In this document: piece after piece, positions 16,625-25,732 of the stretch | Layout of the letters: each line of letters opens with the position of its first letter | Numbering within the stretch: position 1 is the stretch's first letter | Assembly: GCA_027491195.1 (NCBI GenBank) | Contig: JAIXWQ010000012.1 | Coordinates: 186,001 to 250,000 of the forward strand | Length of the DNA stretch: 64,000 nucleotides | Source: Cytophagaceae bacterium | Lineage (GTDB): Bacteria; Bacteroidota; Bacteroidia; Cytophagales; Spirosomataceae | Direction of reading: 5' to 3' | Translations under genes and position numbers: made by a program | The notes under the pieces: model-generated | Seen by the model: the letters and a program-made list of their open reading frames with translations, nothing else | Databases searched by the model: none | What the model was told of the DNA's origin: nothing

Positions 16625-18385
16625 ATGAATAAGAAAATGAAAAATAATCAAATTTTAAAGCGAATTGCTTTAGTGAGTGTGTCAGCGCTGACGTTGACCT
16701 TCGCTTGTAAGGATCAGTTTTTAGAAGTTCCGCCTACCGCATCATTAGCGCAAGCGCAATTATCTTCTAAAGAAGGTGTAGAAGGGACCTTAATTGGTGC
16801 TTATGCTCAGTTAGCTGCAAAGGGATATTCTCGTTTAGCAGCTGGTAATAACTGGGTTTGGGGTTCTATCCGTGGTGGAGAGAACAATAAGGGTACGGAT
16901 GCGGGTGACTTCACTGCCATCAACCCGATGCAACGTTATGAGGTTCAGCCTACAGACGGTGATTTGAATAGCACATGGCAAGCAAAATACGAAGGTATTG
17001 CGCGTTGTAATGCGACGATCAACTTAGCCAATGGTTCTAAGGAGATCTCTGCAGCGGATAAGACACGTATTATTGCGGAAGCACGTTTCTTACGTGGTCA
17101 CTACTACTTCGAATTAAAGAAGTTGTTTAACTCTGTTCCTTATGTGGATGAGACAAAAGACTACGGTAAAGGAATTGAGAAAGTGGCTAACACGGAAGCT
17201 TTCTGGGATAAGATTGAGGCTGATTTTGCGTTTGCTTACACAAACCTACCAGCAACGTCTTCATCTGCAGGTCGTGCAAACAAATGGGCTGCGCAAGCTT
17301 ATTTAGGTAAAGCGTTATTATACCAAGGAAAATTCGCTGATGCAAAAGCGAAGTTTACTGACGTAATCGCTAACGGTGTTACAACGAATGGTAAGAAGTA
17401 TGGTTTAGTTCCTAAGTTTGCTGAAATCTTCAATGCGGAGAATGACAACAACGAGGAGGCTATATTTGCTATCCAATCTTCAATGAACACGGGTAACGTG
17501 AACAACGCAAACGGTTTTGATGACTTGAACTACCCATACAACACGGGTTCTGATGGTCCAGGTAACTGCTGCGGTTTCTTCCAACCTTCATTCTCATTAG
17601 CTAACGCTTACCGTACAGTGAACGGTTTGCCTATCTTAACAGAAACGGCTGGTGCTCCAGATTATAACTTACCTGCTAACGCAGTGAAGAATGACTACAA
17701 AGTTGCTTCTTCTGCTGCGTTTACTGAAGATTCAGATCCATTAGATCCACGTATTGACCACACAATCGGTCGTCGTGGTATTCAATACTTAGACTGGATC
17801 GAGCACCCAGGTAAGAACTGGATTCGTGACCAAACGTATGCAGGTCCTTATTCACCTAAGAAATACGTATACTACAAGCGTCAAGAGAATACATTAACAG
17901 ATGGTTCATCTTGGACACGTGGTTATGCAACAATGAACTACAATATCATTCGTTTTGCAGACGTATTGTTAATGGCTGCTGAGGCTGAAATCGAAGCTGG
18001 TTCATTAGCAACTGCTTTAGATTACATCAACCGTGTTCGTAACCGTGCGGCTAATCCTGCTGGTTTCGTTATGAAAGGTGGCGTAGCAGAAGCTAACTAT
18101 GTAATTGCTCCTTACACAGCATTTGCTGATAAGGCTACTGCACAAAAAGCAGTTCGCATGGAGCGTATGCTAGAATTAGCGACTGAAGGACACCGTTTCT
18201 TCGACTTAGTTCGTTGGGGTACTGACGTATCTACGTTAAATGCTTATTTAAACTACGAGAAGCAATTCCTAGTAACGAAGTTTGGTGGTGCATCTTACCA
18301 AGCTACGGATAAGTATTTACCTATCCCTCAAGCTCAAATCGATATCCAAGGTTCTTCTATCTTGAAGCAAAATGCAGGATATTAA
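16625..18385 (+). CDS. SusD/RagB-family substrate-binding lipoprotein (locus A)
   Basis: The protein has 586 residues. The signal peptide ends in a lipobox at LTFAC, so it is a lipoprotein, expected on the outer surface as the lid of the SusC barrel. SusD features include the TPR-like helices around IIAEARFLRGHYYFELKKLF and the C-terminal part with YNIIRFADVLLMAAEAEIE and RMERMLELATEGHRFFDLVRWG. A second in-frame ATG at 16637 is also possible, and both keep the signal peptide. A strong terminator follows, so the SusCD pair forms its own transcription unit. Confidence 0.95.
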   Translation: MNKKMKNNQILKRIALVSVSALTLTFACKDQFLEVPPTASLAQAQLSSKEGVEGTLIGAYAQLAAKGYSRLAAGNNWVWGSIRGGENNKGTDAGDFTAINPMQRYEVQPTDGDLNSTWQAKYEGIARCNATINLANGSKEISAADKTRIIAEARFLRGHYYFELKKLFNSVPYVDETKDYGKGIEKVANTEAFWDKIEADFAFAYTNLPATSSSAGRANKWAAQAYLGKALLYQGKFADAKAKFTDVIANGVTTNGKKYGLVPKFAEIFNAENDNNEEAIFAIQSSMNTGNVNNANGFDDLNYPYNTGSDGPGNCCGFFQPSFSLANAYRTVNGLPILTETAGAPDYNLPANAVKNDYKVASSAAFTEDSDPLDPRIDHTIGRRGIQYLDWIEHPGKNWIRDQTYAGPYSPKKYVYYKRQENTLTDGSSWTRGYATMNYNIIRFADVLLMAAEAEIEAGSLATALDYINRVRNRAANPAGFVMKGGVAEANYVIAPYTAFADKATAQKAVRMERMLELATEGHRFFDLVRWGTDVSTLNAYLNYEKQFLVTKFGGASYQATDKYLPIPQAQIDIQGSSILKQNAGY

Positions 18386-18403
18386 TTTGTTCTAATTTTC
18401 TGT

Positions 18404-18435
18404 AAAAAAGGTGGGATATTAATCCCACCTTTTTT
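18404..18435 (+). terminator. Intrinsic terminator after SusD (locus A)
   Basis: The stem AGGTGGGAT / ATCCCACCT with loop ATTA is extended by an A-run before and a T-run after. It lies between the susD stop codon and the next gene on the same strand, so it separates or attenuates the UnbV-protein gene. Confidence 0.9.
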
Positions 18436-18462
18436 ATTTTCGCTTAAGTTTAAAATTGCCTT

Positions 18463-21400
18463 ATGAAGCCTATTTACGCCAATTTATTCCTTGCTTTCTC
18501 CTTTCTCGTTTTCTCTTGTAAAAACGCCACTACTTTCGAGCTTTTATCCGGTGATGATACCGGTATTCATTTTTCAAACAAGATTGTCGAGAACGATACC
18601 TTGAGTATTTTGAAGTATGAATACCTCTACAACGGAAGTGGAGTGGGTATGGGAGATTTTAATAATGATGGGCTGTTAGACTTGTTTTTCTCGGGTTCTC
18701 AGGCGAATGCTGCTTTGTATTTGAACAAGGGAGAAATGAAGTTTGAGGAAGTAGGAAAGGCATCTGGTTTAGATACAAAAGATCGCTGGTGTTCTGGAGT
18801 AAGTATTGTGGATATTAATGGGGATGGATTGCTAGATGTATATGTATCAGCAACGATGAAGAATGTGGAGCGTGATCGCCAAAATATGCTGTTTGTGAAC
18901 CAAGGAATTAAAGAGGGGATACCCAGCTTTAAGGAAATGGCAACCGAGTATGGGATTAATGATTCAGGGCATAGTGAGCATGCTGCTTTCTTTGACTATG
19001 ACCGGGATGGAGATTTGGATTTATATGTATTAACGGATGTTATTGATCAATTCCCATCCTTATACCGCCCTAAGGTTACCGATGGTTCCTATCCTAATAC
19101 GGATCGTTTATACCGCAATGATTGGTCTAAGGATAAAAGTCATCCGGTATTTACAAATGTGTCGAAAGAGGCGGGGATAATGATAGAAGGGTATGGTTTA
19201 GGCATTAATATCTGTGATATTAACCAAGATAATTGGCCAGATATTTATGTGACGAACGATTATGTATCGGATGATATTCTATACATTAATAACCACGATG
19301 GCACGTTTACGGATCAGGCGAAGGCTTATTTTAAGCACACGAGTTTATCAGCAATGGGAAATGATGTGGCGGATATCAATAATGATGGACGTCCAGATAT
19401 TGTGGCTTTAGATATGTTGCCTAAGGACAATGAGCGCAAGAAGCAATTAGCACCTCCTAATAGCTATCAGTCGTATCAGAACAGTGATTTACACGGTTAT
19501 ACCTATCAGTACATGCGCAATTCCGTGCAGTTAAATGCAGGTAAGAAGGCAGATGGTTCTCCAGCGCCCTTCCAAGAGATTAGTTTACTAGCGGGCGTGG
19601 CGGAGACGGAGTGGAGCTGGTGCCCTTCTTTGGCGGATTTCGATAATGATGGATTCCGTGATTTGATGATTACCAATGGTTTTCCGCGGGACGTAACGGA
19701 TAGAGACTTTATGTTGTACCGAGCTAATTCAGCACGCCTGGCGTCTGACGCCATTCTTTTAGAGCAAATGCCAGTGATTAAGGTGAATAATTACGCCTTT
19801 AGAAATAAAGGGGGGATGCATTTTGACGATGTGAGTGCGGCTTGGGGAATCCAACGTCCCTCGTTTTCAAATGGGGCTTCCTATGGTGACTTGGATAATG
19901 ATGGCGATTTAGATTATGTCGTGAATAATATCAACGATGAGGCTTTTGTATACAAGAATAACACGGTTGAAACGAATGCGGATAAGGGACATTATTTACG
20001 CGTTAAGTTGCAAGGTAAGGGCCAAAATACGCAAGGAATTGGAACCCGTATTGAGGGACTTTATGCGGATGGCACCTACTTCTATTATGAGAATTCACCT
20101 TATAGAGGCTATTTGTCTAGCGTAGAGGCTGTTGCTCATATTGGTTTAGGGACGAAGCAGAAGATTAAAGAATTACGAGTGATTTGGCCAAATGATTCCA
20201 TGCAGGTGATTTCTAAGCCGGGTGTCGATCAATTACTTACACTAAAGATCTCCGATGCGAAGCAACCTTATGTCTCCTTATATCAAACTGAAGCTCCTTT
20301 ACTTCGGGAGGTGACGAATGAGATGCAGTTAACGGAAGTACACAAGGAATACGACTTTATCGATTTTAATTTCCAAAGTTTAACCCCGTTCAAAATGTCT
20401 CAATTAGGACCTGGAGCATCGGTGGGTGATGTGAATGGCGATGGTTTAGAAGATTTCTTTGTAGGCGGTTCTAAATTTTATTCGGGTATTTTCTATCTGC
20501 AACAAGCTTCTGGCAAGTTTACAGCTAAGTATTTAGAGGGGGTAGCGGAGAACAAGAATAAATTAGGGGAGGATTTAGGTTCACTTTTAATCGATATGGA
20601 TCGGGATGGAGATTTGGACTTGTACATTGCTCGGGGAGGAACAGAGGGCCAAATAGGTGCAACGAGCTTCCAAGATGTGGTGTATGCGAATGATGGGAAA
20701 GGAAACTTCAGCCTAGTTTCGAGAGCATTGCCAGCCTTTACGGAAAGTAATGCGGCAGTTAGGGCAGTGGATTTTGACAAGGATGGAGATTTAGATTTGT
20801 ATGTCAGCGGTAGAAACGTGCCGTTTTCTTATCCAAAAGGAACGGTGTCTCGCCTGTTGCGCAATGATTCGAAGGCCGGTATGATTAAGTATACAGACAT
20901 GACAGCGAAGTGGGCACCTGATTTATTGAAGCCGGCATTAGCTTGTGATGGGGTTTGGACAGATGTGAATAACGATGGCTGGTCAGATTTAGTCGTGGCT
21001 GGGGAATTTATGCCGATTCAGATCTACCAGAACGAAAAGGGCCATTTAGTAAAACTTGAGAAGACGGGAGTAGAGGAAATGACGGGGCTTTGGGGCTCGG
21101 TGGTAGCGGCTGATTTTGATCAAGACGGAGATATGGACCTAGTTGCAGGTAATATGGGGAAAAACACCCTGTTACGTGCCAATGCGAAGCAGCCGGTGGA
21201 TGTACTTCATGGGGATGTGGATGGCAATGGAGTTTATGATATTTTCCCTTTTGTTTATTTCCAAAGTGCTGCAGGAGCACCTGTTTCAGCTCCTTTATTT
21301 GGCAAAGACGATGTGCACAAGCAGTTGAATTCAACACGTCAGCGCTGGGTGTATTATAAAGATTATGGTAAAATCACGCAGGACGATTTCTTGACGGAGA

Positions 21401-21948
21401 AAGAGCGGGCGAAAGCGACGAAGCTTTCCTTTACAGAGAATGCCTCATTGTATATTGAGAATCTAGGTGAAGGTAAATTTAAGGCGCATGATTTGCCCGA
21501 CATGGCCCAGTTATCGGCGTTGAACGGGATGCAGATCCTAGACATCAATGCGGATGGTTATCTAGATATCTTGTTTGTGGGGAATAACTTCGCCAATGAG
21601 GTCGCTATGGGACGTTATGATGCGTCGAATGGCGGTGTTTTACTCGGTACTGGCAAAGGTTTCACTTATGCGCAAAATTCAGGAATGATGGTGCCGGCTG
21701 ACGCGAAGGCCTTAGTAGGTATTCAGGTCGGTTCAGAGCTAGCTTTTGTGGCACTGCAGAACAGAGGTCCGATGAAGGTATTTAAGCCTCAGAGGACCTT
21801 TGTGAAAGCCGCTGTAAAGCCGGGTGTTTCATTTAGCTATACCTTAAAAGGACACAAACAAAAGATAGATTGGACCTATGGCTCATCTTATTTAAGCCAA
21901 AGCGCCAGCGCTCAAGCTTTCATTCCGAAGGGAGCTAAATTGAATTAA
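18463..21948 (+). CDS. Giant FG-GAP/VCBS repeat lipoprotein with central ASPIC/UnbV domain (locus A)
   Basis: The protein has 1161 residues. A lipobox at VFSC marks a lipoprotein. By eye I count 14 calcium-loop repeats of the form DxNxDGxxD: seven before and seven after a central ASPIC/UnbV domain at about 520-585 (GIGTRIEGLYADG to IWPNDSMQVI). Examples are DYDRDGDLDLY and DFDKDGDLDLY. This is consistent with two seven-bladed, integrin-like propellers. The family is common in Bacteroidota and Planctomycetes, and its molecular role is not established. Position after a SusCD pair suggests a surface accessory in substrate capture. It meets the cytochrome/FG-GAP gene tail to tail with a 4-bp overlap. 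A weak -7 element TATTTTCG (18435-18442) may drive it. Confidence 0.88.
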   Translation: MKPIYANLFLAFSFLVFSCKNATTFELLSGDDTGIHFSNKIVENDTLSILKYEYLYNGSGVGMGDFNNDGLLDLFFSGSQANAALYLNKGEMKFEEVGKASGLDTKDRWCSGVSIVDINGDGLLDVYVSATMKNVERDRQNMLFVNQGIKEGIPSFKEMATEYGINDSGHSEHAAFFDYDRDGDLDLYVLTDVIDQFPSLYRPKVTDGSYPNTDRLYRNDWSKDKSHPVFTNVSKEAGIMIEGYGLGINICDINQDNWPDIYVTNDYVSDDILYINNHDGTFTDQAKAYFKHTSLSAMGNDVADINNDGRPDIVALDMLPKDNERKKQLAPPNSYQSYQNSDLHGYTYQYMRNSVQLNAGKKADGSPAPFQEISLLAGVAETEWSWCPSLADFDNDGFRDLMITNGFPRDVTDRDFMLYRANSARLASDAILLEQMPVIKVNNYAFRNKGGMHFDDVSAAWGIQRPSFSNGASYGDLDNDGDLDYVVNNINDEAFVYKNNTVETNADKGHYLRVKLQGKGQNTQGIGTRIEGLYADGTYFYYENSPYRGYLSSVEAVAHIGLGTKQKIKELRVIWPNDSMQVISKPGVDQLLTLKISDAKQPYVSLYQTEAPLLREVTNEMQLTEVHKEYDFIDFNFQSLTPFKMSQLGPGASVGDVNGDGLEDFFVGGSKFYSGIFYLQQASGKFTAKYLEGVAENKNKLGEDLGSLLIDMDRDGDLDLYIARGGTEGQIGATSFQDVVYANDGKGNFSLVSRALPAFTESNAAVRAVDFDKDGDLDLYVSGRNVPFSYPKGTVSRLLRNDSKAGMIKYTDMTAKWAPDLLKPALACDGVWTDVNNDGWSDLVVAGEFMPIQIYQNEKGHLVKLEKTGVEEMTGLWGSVVAADFDQDGDMDLVAGNMGKNTLLRANAKQPVDVLHGDVDGNGVYDIFPFVYFQSAAGAPVSAPLFGKDDVHKQLNSTRQRWVYYKDYGKITQDDFLTEKERAKATKLSFTENASLYIENLGEGKFKAHDLPDMAQLSALNGMQILDINADGYLDILFVGNNFANEVAMGRYDASNGGVLLGTGKGFTYAQNSGMMVPADAKALVGIQVGSELAFVALQNRGPMKVFKPQRTFVKAAVKPGVSFSYTLKGHKQKIDWTYGSSYLSQSASAQAFIPKGAKLN

Positions 21949-23414
21949 CGAATTGAATTACGTAAGAGTCGAAGCTGAAGGCCAGGTGTTAGTTTAACGC
22001 CTGGCTTTGGTTTTCCAAATTGAAAATTACCAAGCAAAAGATCGACATCGCCATCTTTATCGAAATCACCGGCATCCATCGCCATGTAACGGGCATCATC
22101 CGGTAGGTTGATATTGCTAACCTGGAAGCGAAGTTTGCCCTGGTTTTGGAAATACAAGAATGATTCATTTACCCCTTTGTCATTCTCCGGAAAGAAAGCG
22201 ATCATGGCTAGATCTAGGTCGCCATCCCCATCAAAATCGCGGGCTAGTGTTTTCGTAGCTCCATAAGCTGGGTAAAAATACCCTTCCTTGAAATTATTTT
22301 TGCCATCATTCGTGAAGACATGCACCCCATGGTATGCTTTCTTTGAATAGGAATTATCCGCATTATCTCCTGCTGAAATGATGATATCATCGAATCCATC
22401 TTGATTCAGATCCGCCACCTCCATATAAGTACTTCCCCATACCGACTCAAATTGCAGTAAGGGTTTCTCCATAAATAAGCCCTGGCCTTTGTTGATAAAG
22501 AGGGAAACACCCTCTTTGGCTTCGGCCATTAAAACTAAAATGTCAGGTTTGCCATCTTTTGAATAATCTTTAATGACGATGTTTCTAGCCCCAGGCTGAG
22601 ATTTCAAGGTATGCCGTTGTTTGGTTTTTCCATCTACCCAAACGACCTGTCCCGCTTCATAGCCATATTCACAAATCAGAAAATCTAGCGTGCCATCTTC
22701 ATTGAAATCCGCCATCTGCATGTCTAGTGGGCGTTTTAATCCGTCGACAAGCTTGGTTAGTTTACCATTGGCATTCACCTCGAATAGATTTCCGATTTTT
22801 TCGTCATTGGGGAGGATTTTGCCAATGCTCAATAAGTAATTTTTTCCTTGAATGAAGGAGGTATTTACGTTTGGACTTGGGGTTTTGAAGGTCGATTTTA
22901 CCCGTAGTTTACTGTCTACAATAGCGGTTTCATTCGAGTTCATTCCGATCCAGGCTTCCGCCTTCACTGGGTGAATTTGAATGGAAGTTACTCGGCCAAC
23001 CGAATGGATAGGGGAGATAAAATCCTCCGACTTGAAGTGTAGCGGGTTGGTGGAAATGGAGCTTTTGGCTTTTTGTGGCAACGGATTTTCCGGTGCATTC
23101 GTTACATAATAATCCACGATCGCTTGCCAATTCTCGACACTCATCGCTGGGCTATCTGGAAAGGCATTTGCAGAAACTAAGGCATGGTATTGCTCTTCAG
23201 GTAAACTGGCGGCTAATTCAAATTTATTACGCAAGCCTAACCGGTAGGACATGTCCATTAGGACTTTATCGTTCCAGGTCTTTTTGTCTAACAGACTTGG
23301 GTCTGGGAACTTGTGGCAAGAGCTACAGTTTTCTTTCGCCAGTTCTTCCCCTGTTTTCTTAGAGTTGCAGGCAAATGTTAGTAAAGCGATAAAGGCAAAG
23401 GCAATTAGTCTCAT
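21945..23414 (-). CDS. Lipoprotein with N-terminal monohaem cytochrome c fused to FG-GAP propeller (locus A)
   Basis: The protein has 489 residues. A lipobox ends at LLTFAC. Residues about 25-110 form a small cytochrome-like domain with one haem site, ENCSSCHKFPDPSLL. The rest is a propeller with five clear calcium loops, including DFNEDGTLDFL, DLNQDGFDDII and DFDGDGDLDLA. It is a paralogue of the product at 55797-57272 and shares the CHxxPDPxxL haem surround. Its ATG overlaps the end of the PBP1A gene by 4 bp, so it is translationally coupled to cell-wall synthesis genes. The tail overlaps the end of the convergent UnbV gene. I infer an electron-transfer or redox-sensing role at the envelope; no enzymatic activity can be assigned. 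Confidence 0.85.
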   Translation of the reverse strand: MRLIAFAFIALLTFACNSKKTGEELAKENCSSCHKFPDPSLLDKKTWNDKVLMDMSYRLGLRNKFELAASLPEEQYHALVSANAFPDSPAMSVENWQAIVDYYVTNAPENPLPQKAKSSISTNPLHFKSEDFISPIHSVGRVTSIQIHPVKAEAWIGMNSNETAIVDSKLRVKSTFKTPSPNVNTSFIQGKNYLLSIGKILPNDEKIGNLFEVNANGKLTKLVDGLKRPLDMQMADFNEDGTLDFLICEYGYEAGQVVWVDGKTKQRHTLKSQPGARNIVIKDYSKDGKPDILVLMAEAKEGVSLFINKGQGLFMEKPLLQFESVWGSTYMEVADLNQDGFDDIIISAGDNADNSYSKKAYHGVHVFTNDGKNNFKEGYFYPAYGATKTLARDFDGDGDLDLAMIAFFPENDKGVNESFLYFQNQGKLRFQVSNINLPDDARYMAMDAGDFDKDGDVDLLLGNFQFGKPKPGVKLTPGLQLRLLRNSIR

Positions 23415-25732
23415 TCAGGCAAGGCGGTGGCAGTGGAAGAAGTTAAGGTAGAATCCCCTCCAATTCCTCCGACGCAACTAAAGTCGAAGGCTAAATTTTC
23501 GGGTTTAATGAATGGCATTTTTTGGTATCCATCGAGGGCTAATGATCGATCAGAGTAGACTTTCTCCATGAATTTTGTGAAGGCAGGCATGGCCATTTTT
23601 GCTCCTTGACCTAATTGAATGTTTCTGAAGTGAATACTGCGGTCATCGCCACCTACCCAAATACCGGTAACCAGTTTTTGGGTAACTCCCATAAACCAAC
23701 CGTCAGAGAAGTTAGAAGTGGTACCCGTTTTTGCTCCAATTTCGTTTCCTGCAGCAATCGAGCTGCGATTTAAACCTTCGGCTGTTCCACCGGGTTCACG
23801 TACGGCACCTTGTAACATAAAGGTCATTAAGTAGGCTGTTTCGGGCTTCATTACTGCCTTAGCTGTGGGCGAGAATTCGCGCAAAACGACGCCGTTTTTA
23901 TCGGTGATTTTTAGAATGATGATCGGGTCGATTTTTTCACCACCATTCGCGAAGGTACTGTAGGCCGAAACTTGTTCGTAGACAGAGACTTCGGACGTGC
24001 CTAGGCAAAGGGAAGGTCCTTCGTACAGAGAGCTTGTAATACCCGCTTTGTGAGCAAAATCGGCAATTTTGCTAGCTCCTAGAGATTTCATCAGTTTCGC
24101 TGAAATCGTATTGATGGATCGTCCCATTGCGCGTCTGAGCGTTAAATTCTCGTAACTGTATTTGCCATCGGAGTTTTGAGGCGTCCAGGTGTCATTCGTT
24201 AGTCCATCCTCTGTCCCAAAAGTCACCGGCTCATCCACATATTTATCACAAGGAGTGGCAATTTCATTTTCGATGGCCGCCCCATAAACAAATGGTTTGA
24301 AGGTAGAGCCAGGTTGGCGCTTACTTTGGGCAATATGATCATACTTGAAATACTTGTAATTAATGCCACCGATCCAAGCCTTCACGTGGCCATTCGTCGG
24401 ATCCATCGACATCATTCCCACATTCAAAATACGCTTGTAATACCGCATGGAATCCAATGGGCTTAAGGTGGTATCGATATCGCCATGGTAAGAGAAAATC
24501 GTCATTTTTACAGGACGATTTAATTCCTCCCAAACCCGCATCTCATCATTATTATACGCCTCCATTAAATCACGGTAGCGCTGCGTGCGTTTCATAGCAG
24601 ACGAAATAAAGCCCTTCAGCTCCTGCATTTTCTCATTTACCCAAGGATTGCGTCCCGCCCAATGCTGATTGAAAGTAATTTGTTGGGCTTTCATATGCTC
24701 TTGCACGGCATCTTGCGCATATTTTTGCATACGCGAGTCGATCGTCGTATGGATACGTAAACCACTGGTATACAAGTTCAATTGTTGGTCTTCTGGGCGG
24801 TCTTTATTGATCTCAGCAAGGATACCTAGAATTTCTTTACGGATGGATTCGCGTAAATACGGAGCTGCGCCGGTGTTTTGGTTTTCTACTTTATAGCGAA
24901 GGTTCAAGGGGTCTGCCTTCATCTTTTCCGCATCCTCCTCTGTCAGATATTCGTATTTCGCCAGTTGGCCTAAAACGGTATTCCGACGCGCGAGAGTCCT
25001 TTCCGGTCTGATGCGTGGATCATACAGGGAGGGATTTTGTAATAAGCCGATCAAGGTGGCTGCCTCAGGGTAGGTGACCGTCTGCACGTTTTTTTGGAAA
25101 TAAGTCCGGCAGGCTACTTGAATACCATAGGCATTATTCCCAAAACTCACCTCATTCAAATACATGGCCAAGATTTCTTGCTTCGTGTATCGGCGTTCTA
25201 ATTTGATGGCCAAAATCCACTCTTTAATTTTCGCGATGGCCGTTTTTAGCCCACCCACTTTCATTAATAAACCCATGTAAATAGGATCGTCTTCGCCATA
25301 TTCAAGTGAACGGGTGTGAAATAAATTCTTGGCTAATTGCTGGGATATCGTACTTCCGCCGCCTGAGGTACCAAAAGAGAATAATACGCGGGCCATAGAG
25401 CGCACATCAATACCAGAGTGACTAATGAAACGGGCATCTTCTGTCGCCATCAGCGTGTTAATCAAGATGGGTGACAGCTCCTCGAACTCCACCGGATTAC
25501 GATTCTCCCGGAAGTATTTTCCAATCTCTTCTCCGTCTTCTGAAATCAATAAAGAAGCCTCTTGGCTTTTCGGATTCTCTAGCTCTTGCAGGCTAGGCAT
25601 TCCACCAAACAGCCAAAGGAAATTATAGTTTACCGATGCAATGAAAAGAATGGCAAATAAGATTGTGCCTCCAAATATTTTGTAGGCTAAGGTAATTTTA
25701 TTCAATTTAGATTCCTTTATGGGTTCTATCAT
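23411..25732 (-). CDS. Bifunctional penicillin-binding protein 1A (glycosyltransferase 51 and transpeptidase)
   Basis: The protein has 773 residues. One N-terminal membrane anchor (about 12-35) leads to the GT51 domain with the catalytic Glu in MATEDARFISHSGID and the motif GGSTISQQLAKNLF. The transpeptidase domain has the SxxK motif in PGSTFKPFVYG, SxN in SINTIS and KTG in GAKTGTTSNFSDGWF. It polymerises and cross-links peptidoglycan at the outer face of the inner membrane. The gene is coupled on both sides by 4-bp ATGA overlaps: upstream to the PorW/SprE-like gene, downstream to the cytochrome/FG-GAP gene. Confidence 0.95.
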   Translation of the reverse strand: MIEPIKESKLNKITLAYKIFGGTILFAILFIASVNYNFLWLFGGMPSLQELENPKSQEASLLISEDGEEIGKYFRENRNPVEFEELSPILINTLMATEDARFISHSGIDVRSMARVLFSFGTSGGGSTISQQLAKNLFHTRSLEYGEDDPIYMGLLMKVGGLKTAIAKIKEWILAIKLERRYTKQEILAMYLNEVSFGNNAYGIQVACRTYFQKNVQTVTYPEAATLIGLLQNPSLYDPRIRPERTLARRNTVLGQLAKYEYLTEEDAEKMKADPLNLRYKVENQNTGAAPYLRESIRKEILGILAEINKDRPEDQQLNLYTSGLRIHTTIDSRMQKYAQDAVQEHMKAQQITFNQHWAGRNPWVNEKMQELKGFISSAMKRTQRYRDLMEAYNNDEMRVWEELNRPVKMTIFSYHGDIDTTLSPLDSMRYYKRILNVGMMSMDPTNGHVKAWIGGINYKYFKYDHIAQSKRQPGSTFKPFVYGAAIENEIATPCDKYVDEPVTFGTEDGLTNDTWTPQNSDGKYSYENLTLRRAMGRSINTISAKLMKSLGASKIADFAHKAGITSSLYEGPSLCLGTSEVSVYEQVSAYSTFANGGEKIDPIIILKITDKNGVVLREFSPTAKAVMKPETAYLMTFMLQGAVREPGGTAEGLNRSSIAAGNEIGAKTGTTSNFSDGWFMGVTQKLVTGIWVGGDDRSIHFRNIQLGQGAKMAMPAFTKFMEKVYSDRSLALDGYQKMPFIKPENLAFDFSCVGGIGGDSTLTSSTATALPE